A program made the position numbers and the translations under genes. The notes beneath the pieces were generated by a model. That model did no database searches, had not been told where the DNA came from, and saw only the letters and a list, made by a program, of their open reading frames with translations. This document shows positions 25,898 through 36,444 of a stretch of 64,000 nt of DNA, in pieces (position 1 is the first letter of the stretch; each line of letters starts with the position of its first letter). The DNA comes from Cupriavidus pauculus (GTDB lineage: Bacteria > Pseudomonadota > Gammaproteobacteria > Burkholderiales > Burkholderiaceae), in assembly GCF_008801835.1 (NCBI RefSeq), contig NZ_VZOW01000003.1:1-64000 (forward strand), written 5' to 3'.

Positions 25898-27441
25898 CGG
25901 CCCAGCCGCTTCTGCCTCTCGAAGTCTCCGTCCAGGCCAGCAACGCGCTGGCCTGGCTGCATGCGCATGCGCCGGCCGGCGCAAAGTTGACCGGCGACAC
26001 GCGCCGGCTGCAGCCGGGCGACGTCTTCTTCGCGTATGTGCTGGGCAACGAACGCCTGGCGACCGACGGCCGTCCGCACATCGACAAGGCGATCGCGGTC
26101 GGCGCCAGCGCGGTGATCTACGAAGCCGAGGGCTTCACGTGGACGCACGGTGACGGCGTACCCCATCTCGGCATCCCGCGCCTGCATGAGCTGGCCGGGC
26201 CGATCGCGGCGGGCTGGTATGGCATCGCCGCGCGCGGGCTCACGGTCACCGGCATCACCGGGACCAACGGCAAGACGTCGTGTGCCCAGTGGCTGGCGCG
26301 TCTGCTGCAGGCCACGGGCACGCCGTGCGCCACCATCGGCACGCTCGGCACCGGGTTTCCCGATGCGTTGCGGGCAACCGGCTTCACCACGCCGGACGCC
26401 GTGCAGTTGCAGGCCAGCCTTGCCGATCTGAACGACGCCGGCGCGCGCGCCATCGCCATGGAAGTTTCGTCGCACGGACTGGAGCAGGGCCGCGTGGCGG
26501 GCACCGGGTTTGCGGTCGCGGTGCTGACCAACCTGACACAGGACCACCTCGACTATCACGGCACGATGGCCGAATACGAGGCCGCCAAGGCGCGCCTCTT
26601 CAAATGGGACGGGCTGCGCGCCGCCGTGATCAATCGCGATGACGACATGGGTCGCCGTCTGCTCGATGGCAACGCGATGGCGGTCACCGCCGCGCAGGTC
26701 ATCGAATATGGCATCGACGGCCGCGCCGGCGCCTCCGCCACGCGCGGACAGTGGCTGCGCGCCACGGGCGTACGCGCCACCGCTACCGGCACGGCCTTCC
26801 ACGTCGACGGCAGCTTTGGCAGCGCGGACGTGACCACGCCGATGATCGGCGCTTTCAACGTGAGCAACCTGCTGGCCGTGCTCGGCGCCGCGCTGGCGCA
26901 GGGCGTGGCGTGGGACGCGGCCCTTGCTGCGCTGCGCACGCTCACGCCCGTCGATGGCCGCATGGAACTCTTCGGCGGCCACGATGCGCCGCTGGCCGTG
27001 GTCGATTACGCCCATACTCCGGATGCGCTGGCGCAGACGCTGGCCGCGCTGCGTCCCGTCACCGATGCGCGCCAGGGCAAGCTGTGGTGCGTGTTCGGCT
27101 GCGGTGGAGATCGCGATGCCACCAAGCGTCCGCTGATGGGCGGCGTGGCCGAGCGGCTGGCCGACGAAGTCGTGCTGACCAGCGACAACCCGCGCAGCGA
27201 AGACCCGCGCGACATCCTCGAACAGATCGCCGACGGCATGCAGGATCGCGGCCGGGTTCGCATGATCGAGGATCGCGCGGCCGCCATTCTCCACGCCATC
27301 AAGCACGCCGCCCCGGCCGATGTGGTGCTGGTGGCCGGCAAGGGCCACGAATCCACGCAGGAGATCCAGGGCCGCAAGCGTCCATTTTCGGACCGCGAGC
27401 ACGTACGCCTGACCCTGGGCACGCGGGGGGTGTCGGCATGA
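25894..27441 (+). CDS. murE: UDP-N-acetylmuramoyl-L-alanyl-D-glutamate--2,6-diaminopimelate ligase
   Basis: MurE adds the third stem-peptide residue in the cytoplasm. The 515-residue protein has the ATP-binding GTNGKT (123-128), the central DHLDYHGTMAEY (carbamylated-lysine domain region), and SDNPRSEDP, the motif that selects meso-diaminopimelate. The cell wall should therefore contain meso-DAP, as expected for a Gram-negative. The ATG at 25894 overlaps the ftsI stop; an in-frame ATG five codons earlier is possible. The stop overlaps murF. Confidence 0.96.
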   Translation: MTAQPLLPLEVSVQASNALAWLHAHAPAGAKLTGDTRRLQPGDVFFAYVLGNERLATDGRPHIDKAIAVGASAVIYEAEGFTWTHGDGVPHLGIPRLHELAGPIAAGWYGIAARGLTVTGITGTNGKTSCAQWLARLLQATGTPCATIGTLGTGFPDALRATGFTTPDAVQLQASLADLNDAGARAIAMEVSSHGLEQGRVAGTGFAVAVLTNLTQDHLDYHGTMAEYEAAKARLFKWDGLRAAVINRDDDMGRRLLDGNAMAVTAAQVIEYGIDGRAGASATRGQWLRATGVRATATGTAFHVDGSFGSADVTTPMIGAFNVSNLLAVLGAALAQGVAWDAALAALRTLTPVDGRMELFGGHDAPLAVVDYAHTPDALAQTLAALRPVTDARQGKLWCVFGCGGDRDATKRPLMGGVAERLADEVVLTSDNPRSEDPRDILEQIADGMQDRGRVRMIEDRAAAILHAIKHAAPADVVLVAGKGHESTQEIQGRKRPFSDREHVRLTLGTRGVSA

Positions 27442-28838
27442 ACGGACACCACATGACCAATTTGCAGCAAGCCGCCGGCTGGATGGCCGGCGCGCGTATT
27501 TCCGGCGATCCGTCGTGCACGTTTTCACGCGTGCATACGGACAGCCGAACCGTCGAACCGGGCGACCTGTTCGTCGCCCTGAAGGGCGAACGTTTCGACG
27601 CCCACGATTTTCTGGCCGATGTGGTCGCGCGCGGCGCGGCCGCCGTGCTGGTGAGCCGCGATATCGACGCCGGCATTCCCGCCCTGATCGTGCCCGACAC
27701 GCGGCTCGGCCTGGGCGAGCTGGCCGCGGGCTGGCGCCGCCAGTTTGCGCCGCCCACCGTGGCGGTGACTGGCAGCAACGGCAAGACCACGGTCAAGGAA
27801 ATGATCGCGGCGATCTTCGCCGCCGCGGTTGGCGACGACGACCGGCTGGCCACTGGCGGCAACCTGAACAATGACATCGGCCTGCCGCTGACCGTGCTGC
27901 GCATGCGCGCGCACCATCGGCTGGCCGTGCTCGAGCTGGGCATGAACCATCCGGGCGAAACGGTTTATCTGGCCGCAATCGCCCAGCCCACCGTGGCCGT
28001 GATCACCAATGCGCAGCGCGAGCATCAGGAATTCATGGTCAGCGTGGAAGCCGTGGCGCAGGAGCACGCCAGCGCGCTGGCCGCATTGCCCGCCGACGGC
28101 GTGGCGGTGTTCCCGGTCGATGCCGAGAGCGGCGGCGCGCACGCCCGGATCTGGCGCGAGGCGGCTGGCGCGCGGCGCGTGCTGGCATTCGGCACCGATG
28201 CCTCGGCCGATGTGCGCGCCACGGTCTCGCTCGACGACGGCGTGCAGGTGCTGCACGTCACGGCGCCCGGGCAGACATTCGATTTGCGCTTGCAATTGCT
28301 GGGCATGCACAACGTGCGCAATGCGCTCGCCGCCACGGCGTGCGCGCTGGCGGCTGGCGTGGGCGTCGACGCGATCCAGCGCGGCATCGCAGGCTTCGCG
28401 GCGGTCAAGGGCCGCCTGCAGGTCAAGCACTCGCCGGCCGGCACGGTGGTGATCGACGATACGTACAACGCCAATCCCGATTCCATGCGCGCCGCCATCG
28501 ACGTGCTGGCGGGGTTTGCCGCGCCGCGCGTGCTGGTGCTTGGCGACATGGGTGAGGTTGGCAACCAGGGGCCGGCGTTCCATGCCGAGATCGGCGAGTA
28601 CGCGCGCCAGCACGGTATCGAGACGCTCTGGGCCACCGGTGAGCTGGCGCCGCATGCGGTGCAGGCCTTTGGCGCGGGCGCGCGTCATTTCGCTACGGCC
28701 GAAGGCCTGATGCAGGCGCTGCAGGAAGACAGGGAGAGCGTGGTGGCCGGTGCGGCCGCCGTGCTCGTGAAGGGGTCGCGCTTCATGCGCATGGAACGGA
28801 TGGTCGCTGCGCTGGTCGCAACACCTTCCGCTCACTAA
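27438..28838 (+). CDS. murF: UDP-N-acetylmuramoyl-tripeptide--D-alanyl-D-alanine ligase
   Basis: MurF attaches the D-Ala-D-Ala dipeptide made by Ddl (encoded further along the same cluster) to complete the stem peptide. The protein has 466 residues with an N-terminal substrate domain (VHTDSRTVEPGDLFVAL), ATP-binding GSNGKT (112-117), LELGMNHPGE, and VIDDTYNANPDSM in the C-terminal domain. The ATG at 27438 overlaps the murE stop; the Met five codons later is an alternative. mraY follows after 15 bases. Confidence 0.96.
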   Translation: MNGHHMTNLQQAAGWMAGARISGDPSCTFSRVHTDSRTVEPGDLFVALKGERFDAHDFLADVVARGAAAVLVSRDIDAGIPALIVPDTRLGLGELAAGWRRQFAPPTVAVTGSNGKTTVKEMIAAIFAAAVGDDDRLATGGNLNNDIGLPLTVLRMRAHHRLAVLELGMNHPGETVYLAAIAQPTVAVITNAQREHQEFMVSVEAVAQEHASALAALPADGVAVFPVDAESGGAHARIWREAAGARRVLAFGTDASADVRATVSLDDGVQVLHVTAPGQTFDLRLQLLGMHNVRNALAATACALAAGVGVDAIQRGIAGFAAVKGRLQVKHSPAGTVVIDDTYNANPDSMRAAIDVLAGFAAPRVLVLGDMGEVGNQGPAFHAEIGEYARQHGIETLWATGELAPHAVQAFGAGARHFATAEGLMQALQEDRESVVAGAAAVLVKGSRFMRMERMVAALVATPSAH

Positions 28839-28853
28839 CGAATAAGACAAACG

Positions 28854-30023
28854 ATGTTATTGGCACTGGCCCAGTGGCTGCAAAACGATTACAGCTTCCT
28901 GCGGGTCGTCAACTATCTGACTTTCCGCGCGGTGATGGCCAACCTCACCGCGCTGGTGATCGGCCTGGGTTTCGGGCCGTGGGTGATCCGTCGCCTGACG
29001 GAGCTCAAGATCGGGCAGGCCGTGCGTACGATCGGTCCGCAGACCCATCTGGTCAAATCGGGCACGCCCACTATGGGCGGTGTGCTTGTGCTGATCTCGA
29101 TCGCCATCTCCACGTTGCTGTGGTGTGACTGGGGCAACCGTTTCATCTGGGTGGTGCTGCTGGTCACCCTCGGCTATGGCGCGATCGGCTGGGTCGATGA
29201 CTATCGCAAGGTCGTGTATCGCGATCCGCGCGGCATGTCGAGCCGCGAGAAATTTTTCTGGCAGACGCTGATCGGCTTGATCGCGGCGGTTTATCTGGCG
29301 TTCTCGGTGTCCGAGGCCAGCAACGTGCGGGTGTGGAGCCTGTTCCTCGGCTGGATCGAGGGCGGCATGTTTGCCGACGTGCCTTACAAGACCAACCTGA
29401 TCGTTCCGTTCTTCAAGGAAATCAGCTACCCGCTGGGCGTGACCGGTTTCATCGTCCTCACGTACCTGGTCATCGTGGGATCGAGCAACGCGGTGAACCT
29501 GACCGATGGCCTCGACGGCCTGGTGATCATGCCCGTGGTGCTGGTGGGCGGCGGCCTCGGCGTATTCGCCTACGTGATGGGCAGTTCGGTCTACAGCAAG
29601 TACCTGCTGTTTCCCCATATCCCGGGGGCGGGCGAGCTGCTGATCTTCTGTTCCGCGATGGCGGGGGCCGGGCTGGCATTCCTTTGGTTCAACGCCCATC
29701 CGGCGCGCGTGTTCATGGGCGATGTCGGCGCACTGGCACTGGGCGGCGCGCTTGGCACCATCGCCGTGATCGTGCGCCAGGAAATCGTGCTGTTCGTGAT
29801 GGGCGGCATTTTCGTGGTCGAAACGCTGTCGGTGATGCTGCAGGTCACGTGGTTCAAATTTACGAAGAAGCGCTATGGCGAGGGCCGGCGCTTGTTCCGC
29901 ATGGCGCCGCTGCATCACCATTTTGAACTCGGCGGCTGGAAGGAAACGCAGGTCACCGTGCGCTTCTGGATCATCACCATGCTGCTCGTGTTGATCGGGC
30001 TGTCGTCGCTGAAACTGCGCTGA
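28854..30023 (+). CDS. mraY: Phospho-N-acetylmuramoyl-pentapeptide-transferase
   Basis: MraY moves phospho-MurNAc-pentapeptide to undecaprenyl phosphate at the inner membrane, forming lipid I. The 389-residue protein has about ten membrane helices and the catalytic loops: TPTMGG near residue 75, [15 protein letters not shown] (about 217-225), [12 protein letters not shown], and the APLHHHFEL signature near the C-terminus. The N-terminus [22 protein letters not shown] is the usual proteobacterial form. Confidence 0.97.
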   Translation: MLLALAQWLQNDYSFLRVVNYLTFRAVMANLTALVIGLGFGPWVIRRLTELKIGQAVRTIGPQTHLVKSGTPTMGGVLVLISIAISTLLWCDWGNRFIWVVLLVTLGYGAIGWVDDYRKVVYRDPRGMSSREKFFWQTLIGLIAAVYLAFSVSEASNVRVWSLFLGWIEGGMFADVPYKTNLIVPFFKEISYPLGVTGFIVLTYLVIVGSSNAVNLTDGLDGLVIMPVVLVGGGLGVFAYVMGSSVYSKYLLFPHIPGAGELLIFCSAMAGAGLAFLWFNAHPARVFMGDVGALALGGALGTIAVIVRQEIVLFVMGGIFVVETLSVMLQVTWFKFTKKRYGEGRRLFRMAPLHHHFELGGWKETQVTVRFWIITMLLVLIGLSSLKLR

Positions 30024-30071
30024 GCTGCGCGACATTGAATAACTGACGGACTCTGAAGGCAGGAAATCGAA

Positions 30072-31583
30072 GTGTTTGGCGTGTTGCAAAAACCTCATGT
30101 GCTGGTACTTGGCCTCGGCGAATCGGGGCTGGCCATGGCGCGTTGGTGCGGCCTGAACGGCTGCCGCGTGCGTGTGGCCGACACACGCGAGGCGCCCGCC
30201 AATCTTGCGCTGCTGCAGTCCGAGCTTGCCACCGCGCAGTTTGCCGGCGGCCCGTTTGCCGAAGGATTGCTCGACGACATCGGACTGGTGGCGATCAGCC
30301 CCGGCCTGTCGCCGCTCGAAGCCGGCACCAGCGCGCTGCTGGCAGCAGCGCGCGCGCGCGGCATCCCGGTCTGGGGCGAAATCGAACTGTTCGCGCAGGC
30401 GCTGGGCTATCTGGAGGCCACCTCGGGGTACGCGCCCGCCGTGCTGGCGATCACCGGCACCAACGGCAAGACCACCACCACCGCGCTGACCGGCCGGCTG
30501 ATCGAGCGCGCCGGCAAGAGCGTCGGGGTGGCCGGCAATATCAGCCCGTCCGCGCTGGACAAGCTCTCGGCGTGCATCGCCAGCGCCACGCTGCCAGACG
30601 TGTGGGTGCTGGAACTGTCGAGCTTTCAGCTTGAATACACGTTTTCGCTGGCGCCGCATGCGGCGACGGTGCTCAATATCTCGCAGGATCACCTCGACTG
30701 GCACGGCAGCATGGAAGCCTATGCCGCCGCCAAGGCACGCATCTTCGGCCCGGCCGGCAAAGGTTGCGTGCAGGTACTGAATCGCCAGGACCGCCTCACG
30801 CTCGATATGGCGCGCCAGGGAGCGACGCTGGTCACGTTCGGCACCGATTTGCCTGAAACGCCGGGCAGCTACGGCGTCCTGCGCGAAGGCGGCATGCCGT
30901 GGATCGTACTGGCCGAGCCGGACACCGAATCCGACAGCGAACCGAAACCGCGCCGCCGCAAGAAGGACGAGGTCGTGGACCAGGCGGTGCCGGTACGGCA
31001 CAAGCGCCTGATGCCGGCCGACGCCCTGCATATCCGCGGCATGCACAACGCCACCAACGCGATGGCCGCGCTGGCGCTGTGCCGCGCCATCGACCTGCCG
31101 ATGAATGCGTTGCTGCACGGGCTGCGCGAGTACCGCGGCGAACCGCATCGCGTGGAATGGGTGGCGACGATCGACGAGGTCGAGTACTTCGACGACAGCA
31201 AGGGCACCAATGTCGGCGCGACCGTGGCCGCGCTGAACGGCCTGGACAAGCGCGTGGTGCTGATCGCCGGCGGAGAAGGCAAGGGACAGGATTTCTCGCC
31301 GCTGGCGGCACCGGTCGCGCAATATGCGCGCGCCGTGGTGCTGATCGGCAAGGACGCCGGTGCGATCCGCGCGGCGCTGGCTGGCTGCGATGCACCGATC
31401 GTCGACGCGCAGTCGCTCGATGAAGCGGTGGAGAAATCGGCCAGTCTGGCGCAAGCCGGCGATGTCGTACTGCTGTCGCCGGCTTGCGCCAGCCTCGACA
31501 TGTTCCGCAACTATGTCCATCGCGCGCAGGTGTTCCGCGGCGCGGTGGAAGAACTGGCCCTGTCCCGGGGGATCATGCCATGA
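30072..31583 (+). CDS. murD: UDP-N-acetylmuramoylalanine--D-glutamate ligase with charged insertion
   Basis: MurD adds D-glutamate, the second stem residue. The protein has 503 residues, about 65 more than E. coli MurD. Part of the excess is a low-complexity charged insertion at about residues 281-306 ([20 protein letters not shown]) between the central and C-terminal domains. ATP-binding GTNGKT is at 129-134; [13 protein letters not shown] and DDSKGTN are normal. The start is GTG, 48 bases behind mraY with AGGAAA in front. The stop overlaps ftsW. I recall such insertions in Ralstonia/Cupriavidus relatives; the function is not known. Confidence 0.95.
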   Translation: MFGVLQKPHVLVLGLGESGLAMARWCGLNGCRVRVADTREAPANLALLQSELATAQFAGGPFAEGLLDDIGLVAISPGLSPLEAGTSALLAAARARGIPVWGEIELFAQALGYLEATSGYAPAVLAITGTNGKTTTTALTGRLIERAGKSVGVAGNISPSALDKLSACIASATLPDVWVLELSSFQLEYTFSLAPHAATVLNISQDHLDWHGSMEAYAAAKARIFGPAGKGCVQVLNRQDRLTLDMARQGATLVTFGTDLPETPGSYGVLREGGMPWIVLAEPDTESDSEPKPRRRKKDEVVDQAVPVRHKRLMPADALHIRGMHNATNAMAALALCRAIDLPMNALLHGLREYRGEPHRVEWVATIDEVEYFDDSKGTNVGATVAALNGLDKRVVLIAGGEGKGQDFSPLAAPVAQYARAVVLIGKDAGAIRAALAGCDAPIVDAQSLDEAVEKSASLAQAGDVVLLSPACASLDMFRNYVHRAQVFRGAVEELALSRGIMP

Positions 31584-32821
31584 GCGAATCGCAGGTCAAG
31601 CGCAGCGGATTCATCGGCGCCACCATCGGCAACGCCTGGGGCGGATTGCGCGACGCCGTGTCGGGCGTCAAGCCGACCCGTTCGCGCATGATGGAATACG
31701 ACCAGCCGCTGCTGTGGGTGGCGATCGTGCTGCTGACGTTTGGCCTGGTGATGGTCTACTCGGCTTCGATCGCGCTGCCCGATTCGCCGCGCTACGCCAA
31801 CTACCGCGAGGCGCATTTCCTGGTGCGCCACGCCTTCGCGCTGTTCATCGGCCTGTCGATGGGCTTGGTGGCGTTCCAGATTCCGGTCAAGGTGTGGGGC
31901 AAATACGCGCCCAAGCTGTTCGTCATCTCGCTGATCCTGCTCGTCATCGTGCTGGTGCCGTTCGTCGGCAAGGGCGTGAACGGCGCCCGGCGCTGGATTC
32001 CGCTCGGCGTCATGAACTTCCAGCCGTCGGAACTGATGAAGCTGGCCGTGGTGCTCTACGCGGCCAACTACACGGTGCGCAAGCAGGAATGGATGCAGAC
32101 GGTGTCCAAGGGTTTCCTGCCGATGGGCGTCGCGGTGGTGGTGGTTGGCATGCTGCTGCTGCTGGAGCCGGACATGGGCGCGTTCCTGGTGATCGCCGCC
32201 GTGGCCATGGGCATCCTGTTCCTGGGCGGCATCAACGGCAAGCTGTTTGCGGGCCTGGTGGGCGTGGCGGTGGGCGCGTTCGGCCTGCTGATCACCGCAT
32301 CGCCGTGGCGTCGGGAGCGGATCTTTGCGTACCTCAATCCCTGGGAAGAGAGCAACGCCCTGGGCAAGGCCTATCAGCTTACCCACTCGCTGATCGCCTT
32401 CGGCCGCGGCGAATGGACGGGCGTCGGCCTGGGGGGCAGCATCGAAAAGCTGCACTACCTGCCCGAAGCCCACACCGACTTCATCCTCGCGGTGATCGGC
32501 GAGGAATTCGGGTTTGTCGGCGTGCTCGTGATGATCGTGCTGTTCTACTGGCTGGTGCGACGCTGCTTCAACATCGGCCGCACCGCGCTGCAGCTGGACC
32601 GCACGTTCGCCGGCCTGGTGGCCAAGGGCATGGGCGTGTGGATCGGCTGGCAGACCTTCATCAACATGGGCGTGAACCTGGGCCTGCTGCCGACCAAGGG
32701 CCTGACGCTGCCGCTGGTGAGCTACGGCGGCTCCGGCATCTTGATGAACTGCGTGGGCCTGGCCATTGTGCTGCGGATCGATTATGAAAATCGCGTGCTG
32801 ATGCGCGGAGGGAAGGTATGA
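31580..32821 (+). CDS. ftsW: Septal peptidoglycan glycosyltransferase FtsW (SEDS family)
   Basis: This polytopic membrane polymerase works with FtsI to build septal glycan strands. The 413-residue protein starts with a cytoplasmic tail of about 45 residues, then about ten helices. SEDS hallmarks are MVYSAS after helix 1, [22 protein letters not shown], and [18 protein letters not shown] near the end. The start at 31580 overlaps the murD stop. The last codons (MRGGKV, stop) are repeated 113 bases downstream in front of murG, and the 3' end is part of a 19-bp inverted repeat. Confidence 0.96.
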   Translation: MSESQVKRSGFIGATIGNAWGGLRDAVSGVKPTRSRMMEYDQPLLWVAIVLLTFGLVMVYSASIALPDSPRYANYREAHFLVRHAFALFIGLSMGLVAFQIPVKVWGKYAPKLFVISLILLVIVLVPFVGKGVNGARRWIPLGVMNFQPSELMKLAVVLYAANYTVRKQEWMQTVSKGFLPMGVAVVVVGMLLLLEPDMGAFLVIAAVAMGILFLGGINGKLFAGLVGVAVGAFGLLITASPWRRERIFAYLNPWEESNALGKAYQLTHSLIAFGRGEWTGVGLGGSIEKLHYLPEAHTDFILAVIGEEFGFVGVLVMIVLFYWLVRRCFNIGRTALQLDRTFAGLVAKGMGVWIGWQTFINMGVNLGLLPTKGLTLPLVSYGGSGILMNCVGLAIVLRIDYENRVLMRGGKV

Positions 32822-32845
32822 CCGCAGCGCATCAGCACGCGATTT
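32788..32845. repeat. 19-bp perfect inverted repeat across the ftsW stop codon
   Basis: AAATCGCGTGCTGATGCGC (32788-32806) is repeated in inverted form at 32827-32845, with a 20-base spacer that carries the ribosome-site purines and the ftsW stop. The RNA could form a strong hairpin in which the ATGA sits in the loop. A second, separate hairpin (AACTTCCTGC/GCAGGAAGTT with GCGA loop, 32857-32880) lies just behind. Confidence 0.85.
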
Positions 32846-32934
32846 CGGCGAAGGCTAACTTCCTGCGCGAGCAGGAAGTTAAGCGCAGCGGCCGGAGCCA
32901 AAATCCTTTTTCGATGCGCGGAGGCAAGGTATGA
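32800..32934 (+). repeat. Direct repeat of the ftsW 3' end, 113 bases apart
   Basis: The 22 bases at 32800-32821 (GATGCGCGGAGG, one variable base, AAGGTATGA) recur at 32913-32934 with one mismatch. AAAATC seven bases further upstream also recurs at the same offset (32787 and 32900). Each copy carries a GGAGG ribosome site and an ATGA; the second serves murG. Confidence 0.85.
32818..32934 (+). CDS. 38-codon ORF bridging ftsW and murG
   Basis: This short frame starts at an ATG inside the ftsW stop (ATGA at 32818) and ends in a TGA inside the murG start (ATGA at 32931), so it fills the gap exactly and would pass ribosomes on. It encodes 38 residues, basic and hydrophilic, with no membrane segment or signal. 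Its end, MRGGKV, is identical to the end of FtsW, and the DNA there is a copy of the ftsW 3' end and its ribosome site. An inner stretch, EVKRSG, resembles QVKRSG near the FtsW N-terminus. It is probably a by-product of a partial duplication; whether the peptide does anything is unknown. Confidence 0.5.
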   Translation: MTAAHQHAISAKANFLREQEVKRSGRSQNPFSMRGGKV

Positions 32935-34001
32935 GCGCGCGCACGCTGCTTGTCATGGCGGGCGGTACTGGCGGCCACGTGTTTCCGGGGCTGGCGGTGG
33001 CGCGCGCGTTGCGTGACGAAGGCTGGCGTGTGGTCTGGCTGGGAAATCGCGCGGGCATGGAAGCCACGCTGGTGCCAAAGCACGATATTCCGATGGAATA
33101 CATCCAGTTTGGCGGACTGCGCGGCAAGGGCCTTGTGACCAAGCTGTTGTTGCCGCTGAACCTGTTGCGCGCGTTCTGGCAAAGCCTCGGTGCGCTGCGC
33201 CGCGTCAAACCGGACGTCGTGCTTGGCATGGGTGGATACATCACGTTCCCGGCGGGGATGATGGCGTCGCTGCTGGGCCGGCCGCTGGTGCTGCACGAAC
33301 AGAACTCGATTGCCGGACTGGCCAACAAGGTGCTGGCGAAGGTCGCGGATCGCGTGCTCTGCGCGTTCCCCGATGCCCTGCCGCACAGCGAGTGGACTGG
33401 CAACCCGGTGCGCGCGGAACTGGCTGACATGCCGGCGCCCGAGTCGCGCTACGACCATCGCACCGGGCCGCTGCGGATTCTGGTGGTCGGCGGCAGTCTC
33501 GGCGCCGCAGCCTTGAACGACGTGGTGCCCAAGGCGCTGGCGAAGTTGCCCGAAGCGCAGCGGCCGTCGGTCAAACACCAGGCCGGCGCCAAGCAGATCG
33601 ACCAACTGCGCGCCAACTATGCCGCCGCCGGCGTGGCCGGCGAGACGGTGCCGTTTATCGACGACATGGCGGCGGCCTATGCCGACGCCGATCTGGTGAT
33701 CTGCCGCGCCGGCGCGATGACGGTGTCGGAAGTCGCCGCCGCGGGTGTGGCCGCGTTGTTCGTGCCGTTTCCTCACGCGGTGGACGATCACCAGACCACC
33801 AACGCAAAGTTCCTGTCGAAGCAGGGCGCGGCCCTGCTGGTGCCGCAAAACGAATTGAGTGCGGAAGGCCTGGCGAAAACCATCGCCGGCCTGTCGCGCG
33901 AGCAACTGAAGGACATGGCGCGCGCTGCGCGCAGCCTGGCCAAACCGGAGGCAACCCGGCGCGTCGCCGAGATTTGCCGCCAGATGGCGGGTGACAAGTG
34001 A
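32931..34001 (+). CDS. murG: Undecaprenyldiphospho-muramoylpentapeptide beta-N-acetylglucosaminyltransferase
   Basis: MurG adds GlcNAc to lipid I on the inner face of the membrane, making lipid II. The 356-residue GT-B fold protein shows the glycine-rich [16 protein letters not shown] at residues 8-23, the [10 protein letters not shown] region, [10 protein letters not shown], and in the C-domain [10 protein letters not shown], a [10 protein letters not shown] loop and [14 protein letters not shown] for UDP-GlcNAc. The ribosome site GGAGG at 32920-32924 belongs to the second copy of the duplicated junction. murC follows after 10 bases. Confidence 0.96.
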   Translation: MSARTLLVMAGGTGGHVFPGLAVARALRDEGWRVVWLGNRAGMEATLVPKHDIPMEYIQFGGLRGKGLVTKLLLPLNLLRAFWQSLGALRRVKPDVVLGMGGYITFPAGMMASLLGRPLVLHEQNSIAGLANKVLAKVADRVLCAFPDALPHSEWTGNPVRAELADMPAPESRYDHRTGPLRILVVGGSLGAAALNDVVPKALAKLPEAQRPSVKHQAGAKQIDQLRANYAAAGVAGETVPFIDDMAAAYADADLVICRAGAMTVSEVAAAGVAALFVPFPHAVDDHQTTNAKFLSKQGAALLVPQNELSAEGLAKTIAGLSREQLKDMARAARSLAKPEATRRVAEICRQMAGDK

Positions 34002-34011
34002 AACGAATTCA

Positions 34012-35427
34012 ATGAAGCATATCGTCAAGAACATCCACTTCGTAGGCATTGGCGGCGCCGGCATGAGCGGTATCGCCGAAGTCCTGCTGAACCTGGGCTA
34101 CAAGGTCTCGGGCTCCGACATGGGCAGCAACGCTGCCACGCGGCGCCTGACCTCGCTCGGCGCCCGGGTGGCGCACGGGCACGACGCCGCCAACGTGGAA
34201 GGCGCCAACGCCGTGGTGGTGTCCACCGCGGTGACCAACGACAACCCCGAAGTGCTGGCCGCGCGCGCCAAGCGCATTCCCGTGGTGCCGCGCGCCGTGA
34301 TGCTGGCCGAACTGATGCGCCTGAAGCAGGGCGTCGCCATCGCCGGCACGCACGGCAAGACCACCACCACGAGCCTGGTGGCGTCCGTGCTGGCCGAAGG
34401 CGGGCTCGATCCGACCTTCGTGATCGGCGGCCGCCTCAATTCCGCGGGCGCGAATGCGCGCCTGGGCACTGGCGACTTTATCGTGGCCGAAGCCGATGAA
34501 TCGGACGCGTCGTTCCTGAACCTGTTTCCGGTGATGGAAGTCATCACCAACATCGACGCCGACCACATGGACACCTACGGGCACGACTTTGCCCGTCTGA
34601 AGCAGGCGTTCGTGGAGTTCACGCAGCGTCTGCCGTTCTACGGCATTGCCGTGCTGTGCGTCGACGATCCGAACGTGCGCGAGATCCTGCCGTTCGTCTC
34701 CAAGCCAGTGGTGCGCTACGGCTTTGCCGAAGACGCGCAGATCCGCGCGATTAATGCGCGCGCCGTCGATGGCCAGATGCATTTCACCGTGCTGCGTCAG
34801 CTGAACGGCCATGCCGAGCCGCCGCTCGACATCGTGCTGAACCTGCCCGGCCTGCACAACGTGCAGAACGCGCTCGCAGCCATCGCCATCGCCACCGAAC
34901 TCGAAGTGCCGGACGCATCGATCGTCAAGGCGCTGCGCGAGTTCCACGGCGTGGGCCGCCGCTTCCAGCGCTATGGCGAGGTGGCAACGCCCGACGGCAC
35001 CGGCACGTTCACGCTGGTGGACGACTACGGCCACCATCCCGTCGAAATGGCCGCCACACTGGCCGCCGCGCGCGGCGCTTTCCCGGACCGCCGGCTGGTG
35101 CTGGCGTTCCAGCCGCACCGCTTTACGCGCACGCGCGACTGCTTCGAGGATTTCGTCAAGGTACTGGGCACGGTGGACGCGCTGCTGCTGGCCGAAGTCT
35201 ATGCCGCGGGCGAGGCGCCCATCGTGGCCGCGGACGGCCGGGCGTTGACCCGGGCGCTGCGCGTGGCCAACAAGGTAGAACCCGTTTTTGTCGAGCAGAT
35301 CGAAGATATGCCGCAGTCGATTCTGAATGCCGTGCGACCTGGCGATGTGGTCGTGACAATGGGCGCCGGTACGATCGGCGCCGTCCCGGGACAGCTGGTC
35401 TCGCATCAGACGGGAGGTCAGCAATGA
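34012..35427 (+). CDS. murC: UDP-N-acetylmuramate--L-alanine ligase
   Basis: MurC joins L-alanine to UDP-MurNAc, the first stem-peptide step. The 471-residue protein has the N-terminal Rossmann [20 protein letters not shown]-binding GTHGKT (112-117), [20 protein letters not shown], and DDYGHHPVE in the C-domain. The start was set at 34012 because the family begins [15 protein letters not shown]; an in-frame GTG at 33991 lies inside murG. The stop overlaps ddl. Confidence 0.96.
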   Translation: MKHIVKNIHFVGIGGAGMSGIAEVLLNLGYKVSGSDMGSNAATRRLTSLGARVAHGHDAANVEGANAVVVSTAVTNDNPEVLAARAKRIPVVPRAVMLAELMRLKQGVAIAGTHGKTTTTSLVASVLAEGGLDPTFVIGGRLNSAGANARLGTGDFIVAEADESDASFLNLFPVMEVITNIDADHMDTYGHDFARLKQAFVEFTQRLPFYGIAVLCVDDPNVREILPFVSKPVVRYGFAEDAQIRAINARAVDGQMHFTVLRQLNGHAEPPLDIVLNLPGLHNVQNALAAIAIATELEVPDASIVKALREFHGVGRRFQRYGEVATPDGTGTFTLVDDYGHHPVEMAATLAAARGAFPDRRLVLAFQPHRFTRTRDCFEDFVKVLGTVDALLLAEVYAAGEAPIVAADGRALTRALRVANKVEPVFVEQIEDMPQSILNAVRPGDVVVTMGAGTIGAVPGQLVSHQTGGQQ

Positions 35428-36407
35428 GCTTCGTGGCCCATCCCAATATCGATCCGAAATCGCTGGGCAAGGTTGGCGTGCTGCTGGGCGGCCGCTCCGC
35501 CGAGCGCGAGATCTCTCTGATGTCAGGCAACGGCGTGCTGGCCGCGTTGAAGTCGCGCGGCGTCGACGCACATCCGTTCGATCCGGCGCTGCAGTCCGTC
35601 GCCGAGCTCGCCGCGGCGAAGTTCGACCGCGTATTCATCGCGCTGCACGGCCGCTATGGCGAGGACGGCACGATGCAGGGGCTGCTCGAACAACTGGGCG
35701 TGCCGTACACCGGCAGCGGCGTGCTGGCGTCCGCGCTGGCCATGGACAAGCAGGCTACCAAGCGCTTGTGGACCACGCACGGCCTGGCCACGCCGCGCTT
35801 TGCGATGTTGCAGGCGGACACCGATTTCGACAGCGTGGTGCGCGACCTGGGGCTGCCGCTGATCGTTAAGCCGGCGCGCGAAGGGTCCTCGATCGGCCTG
35901 ACCAAGGTCACCGCCGCAGACCAGATGCGCGAGGCATTCGAGAAGGCGGCAGCGCTCGATGCGGACGTCATCGCCGAGACGTTTATCGACGGCGCGGAGC
36001 TGACTTGCCCGGTTGTGGGCGAGGGCGCAACCGCCGAAGCGCTACCGGTCATCAAAATTGTCGCGCCCGAGTCGAACTACGACTATCAAAATAAGTACTT
36101 TACTGACGATACCCAATACCTGTGCCCCTCGACTTTGCCCGAAGCACTTGAGAACGAAGTGCGCGCGCTGGCCGTCGAAGCATTCCGCGTGCTGGGTTGC
36201 CGGGGCTGGGCCCGCGCGGACGTGATGCTGACGCGCGACGGCAAGCCCTATTTGCTCGAAATGAATACGTCGCCTGGCATGACCGGCCATTCGCTGGTGC
36301 CGATGGCCGCGCGCGCGCAGGGCATCAGCTATGAGGACTTCGTCATGCAGGTGCTTGCGCTCGCCACGCTGGACCTGCATCCGAACGAGCACTGGAAACC
36401 CGAATAA
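35424..36407 (+). CDS. ddl: D-alanine--D-alanine ligase
   Basis: This ATP-grasp enzyme makes the D-Ala-D-Ala dipeptide used by MurF. The 327 residues are normal for DdlB. Motifs are [21 protein letters not shown] near the N-terminus, [26 protein letters not shown], the omega-loop region [14 protein letters not shown], and [18 protein letters not shown]-Ala terminating stems imply vancomycin-type binding and no D-Lac switch. It overlaps the murC stop and is followed 37 bases later by ftsQ. Confidence 0.96.
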   Translation: MSFVAHPNIDPKSLGKVGVLLGGRSAEREISLMSGNGVLAALKSRGVDAHPFDPALQSVAELAAAKFDRVFIALHGRYGEDGTMQGLLEQLGVPYTGSGVLASALAMDKQATKRLWTTHGLATPRFAMLQADTDFDSVVRDLGLPLIVKPAREGSSIGLTKVTAADQMREAFEKAAALDADVIAETFIDGAELTCPVVGEGATAEALPVIKIVAPESNYDYQNKYFTDDTQYLCPSTLPEALENEVRALAVEAFRVLGCRGWARADVMLTRDGKPYLLEMNTSPGMTGHSLVPMAARAQGISYEDFVMQVLALATLDLHPNEHWKPE

Positions 36408-36444
36408 CCGCATTACCAACCGGCTTATCGCCTGACCGAAAACC

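Noticed and set aside
23837..25984. Minus-strand open frame of 715 codons opposite ftsL and ftsI
   Set aside because: His/Arg-rich shadow without ribosome site or domain.
28857..31520. Minus-strand open frame of 887 codons opposite mraY and murD
   Set aside because: Antisense shadow of two certain dcw genes, with no recognisable product.
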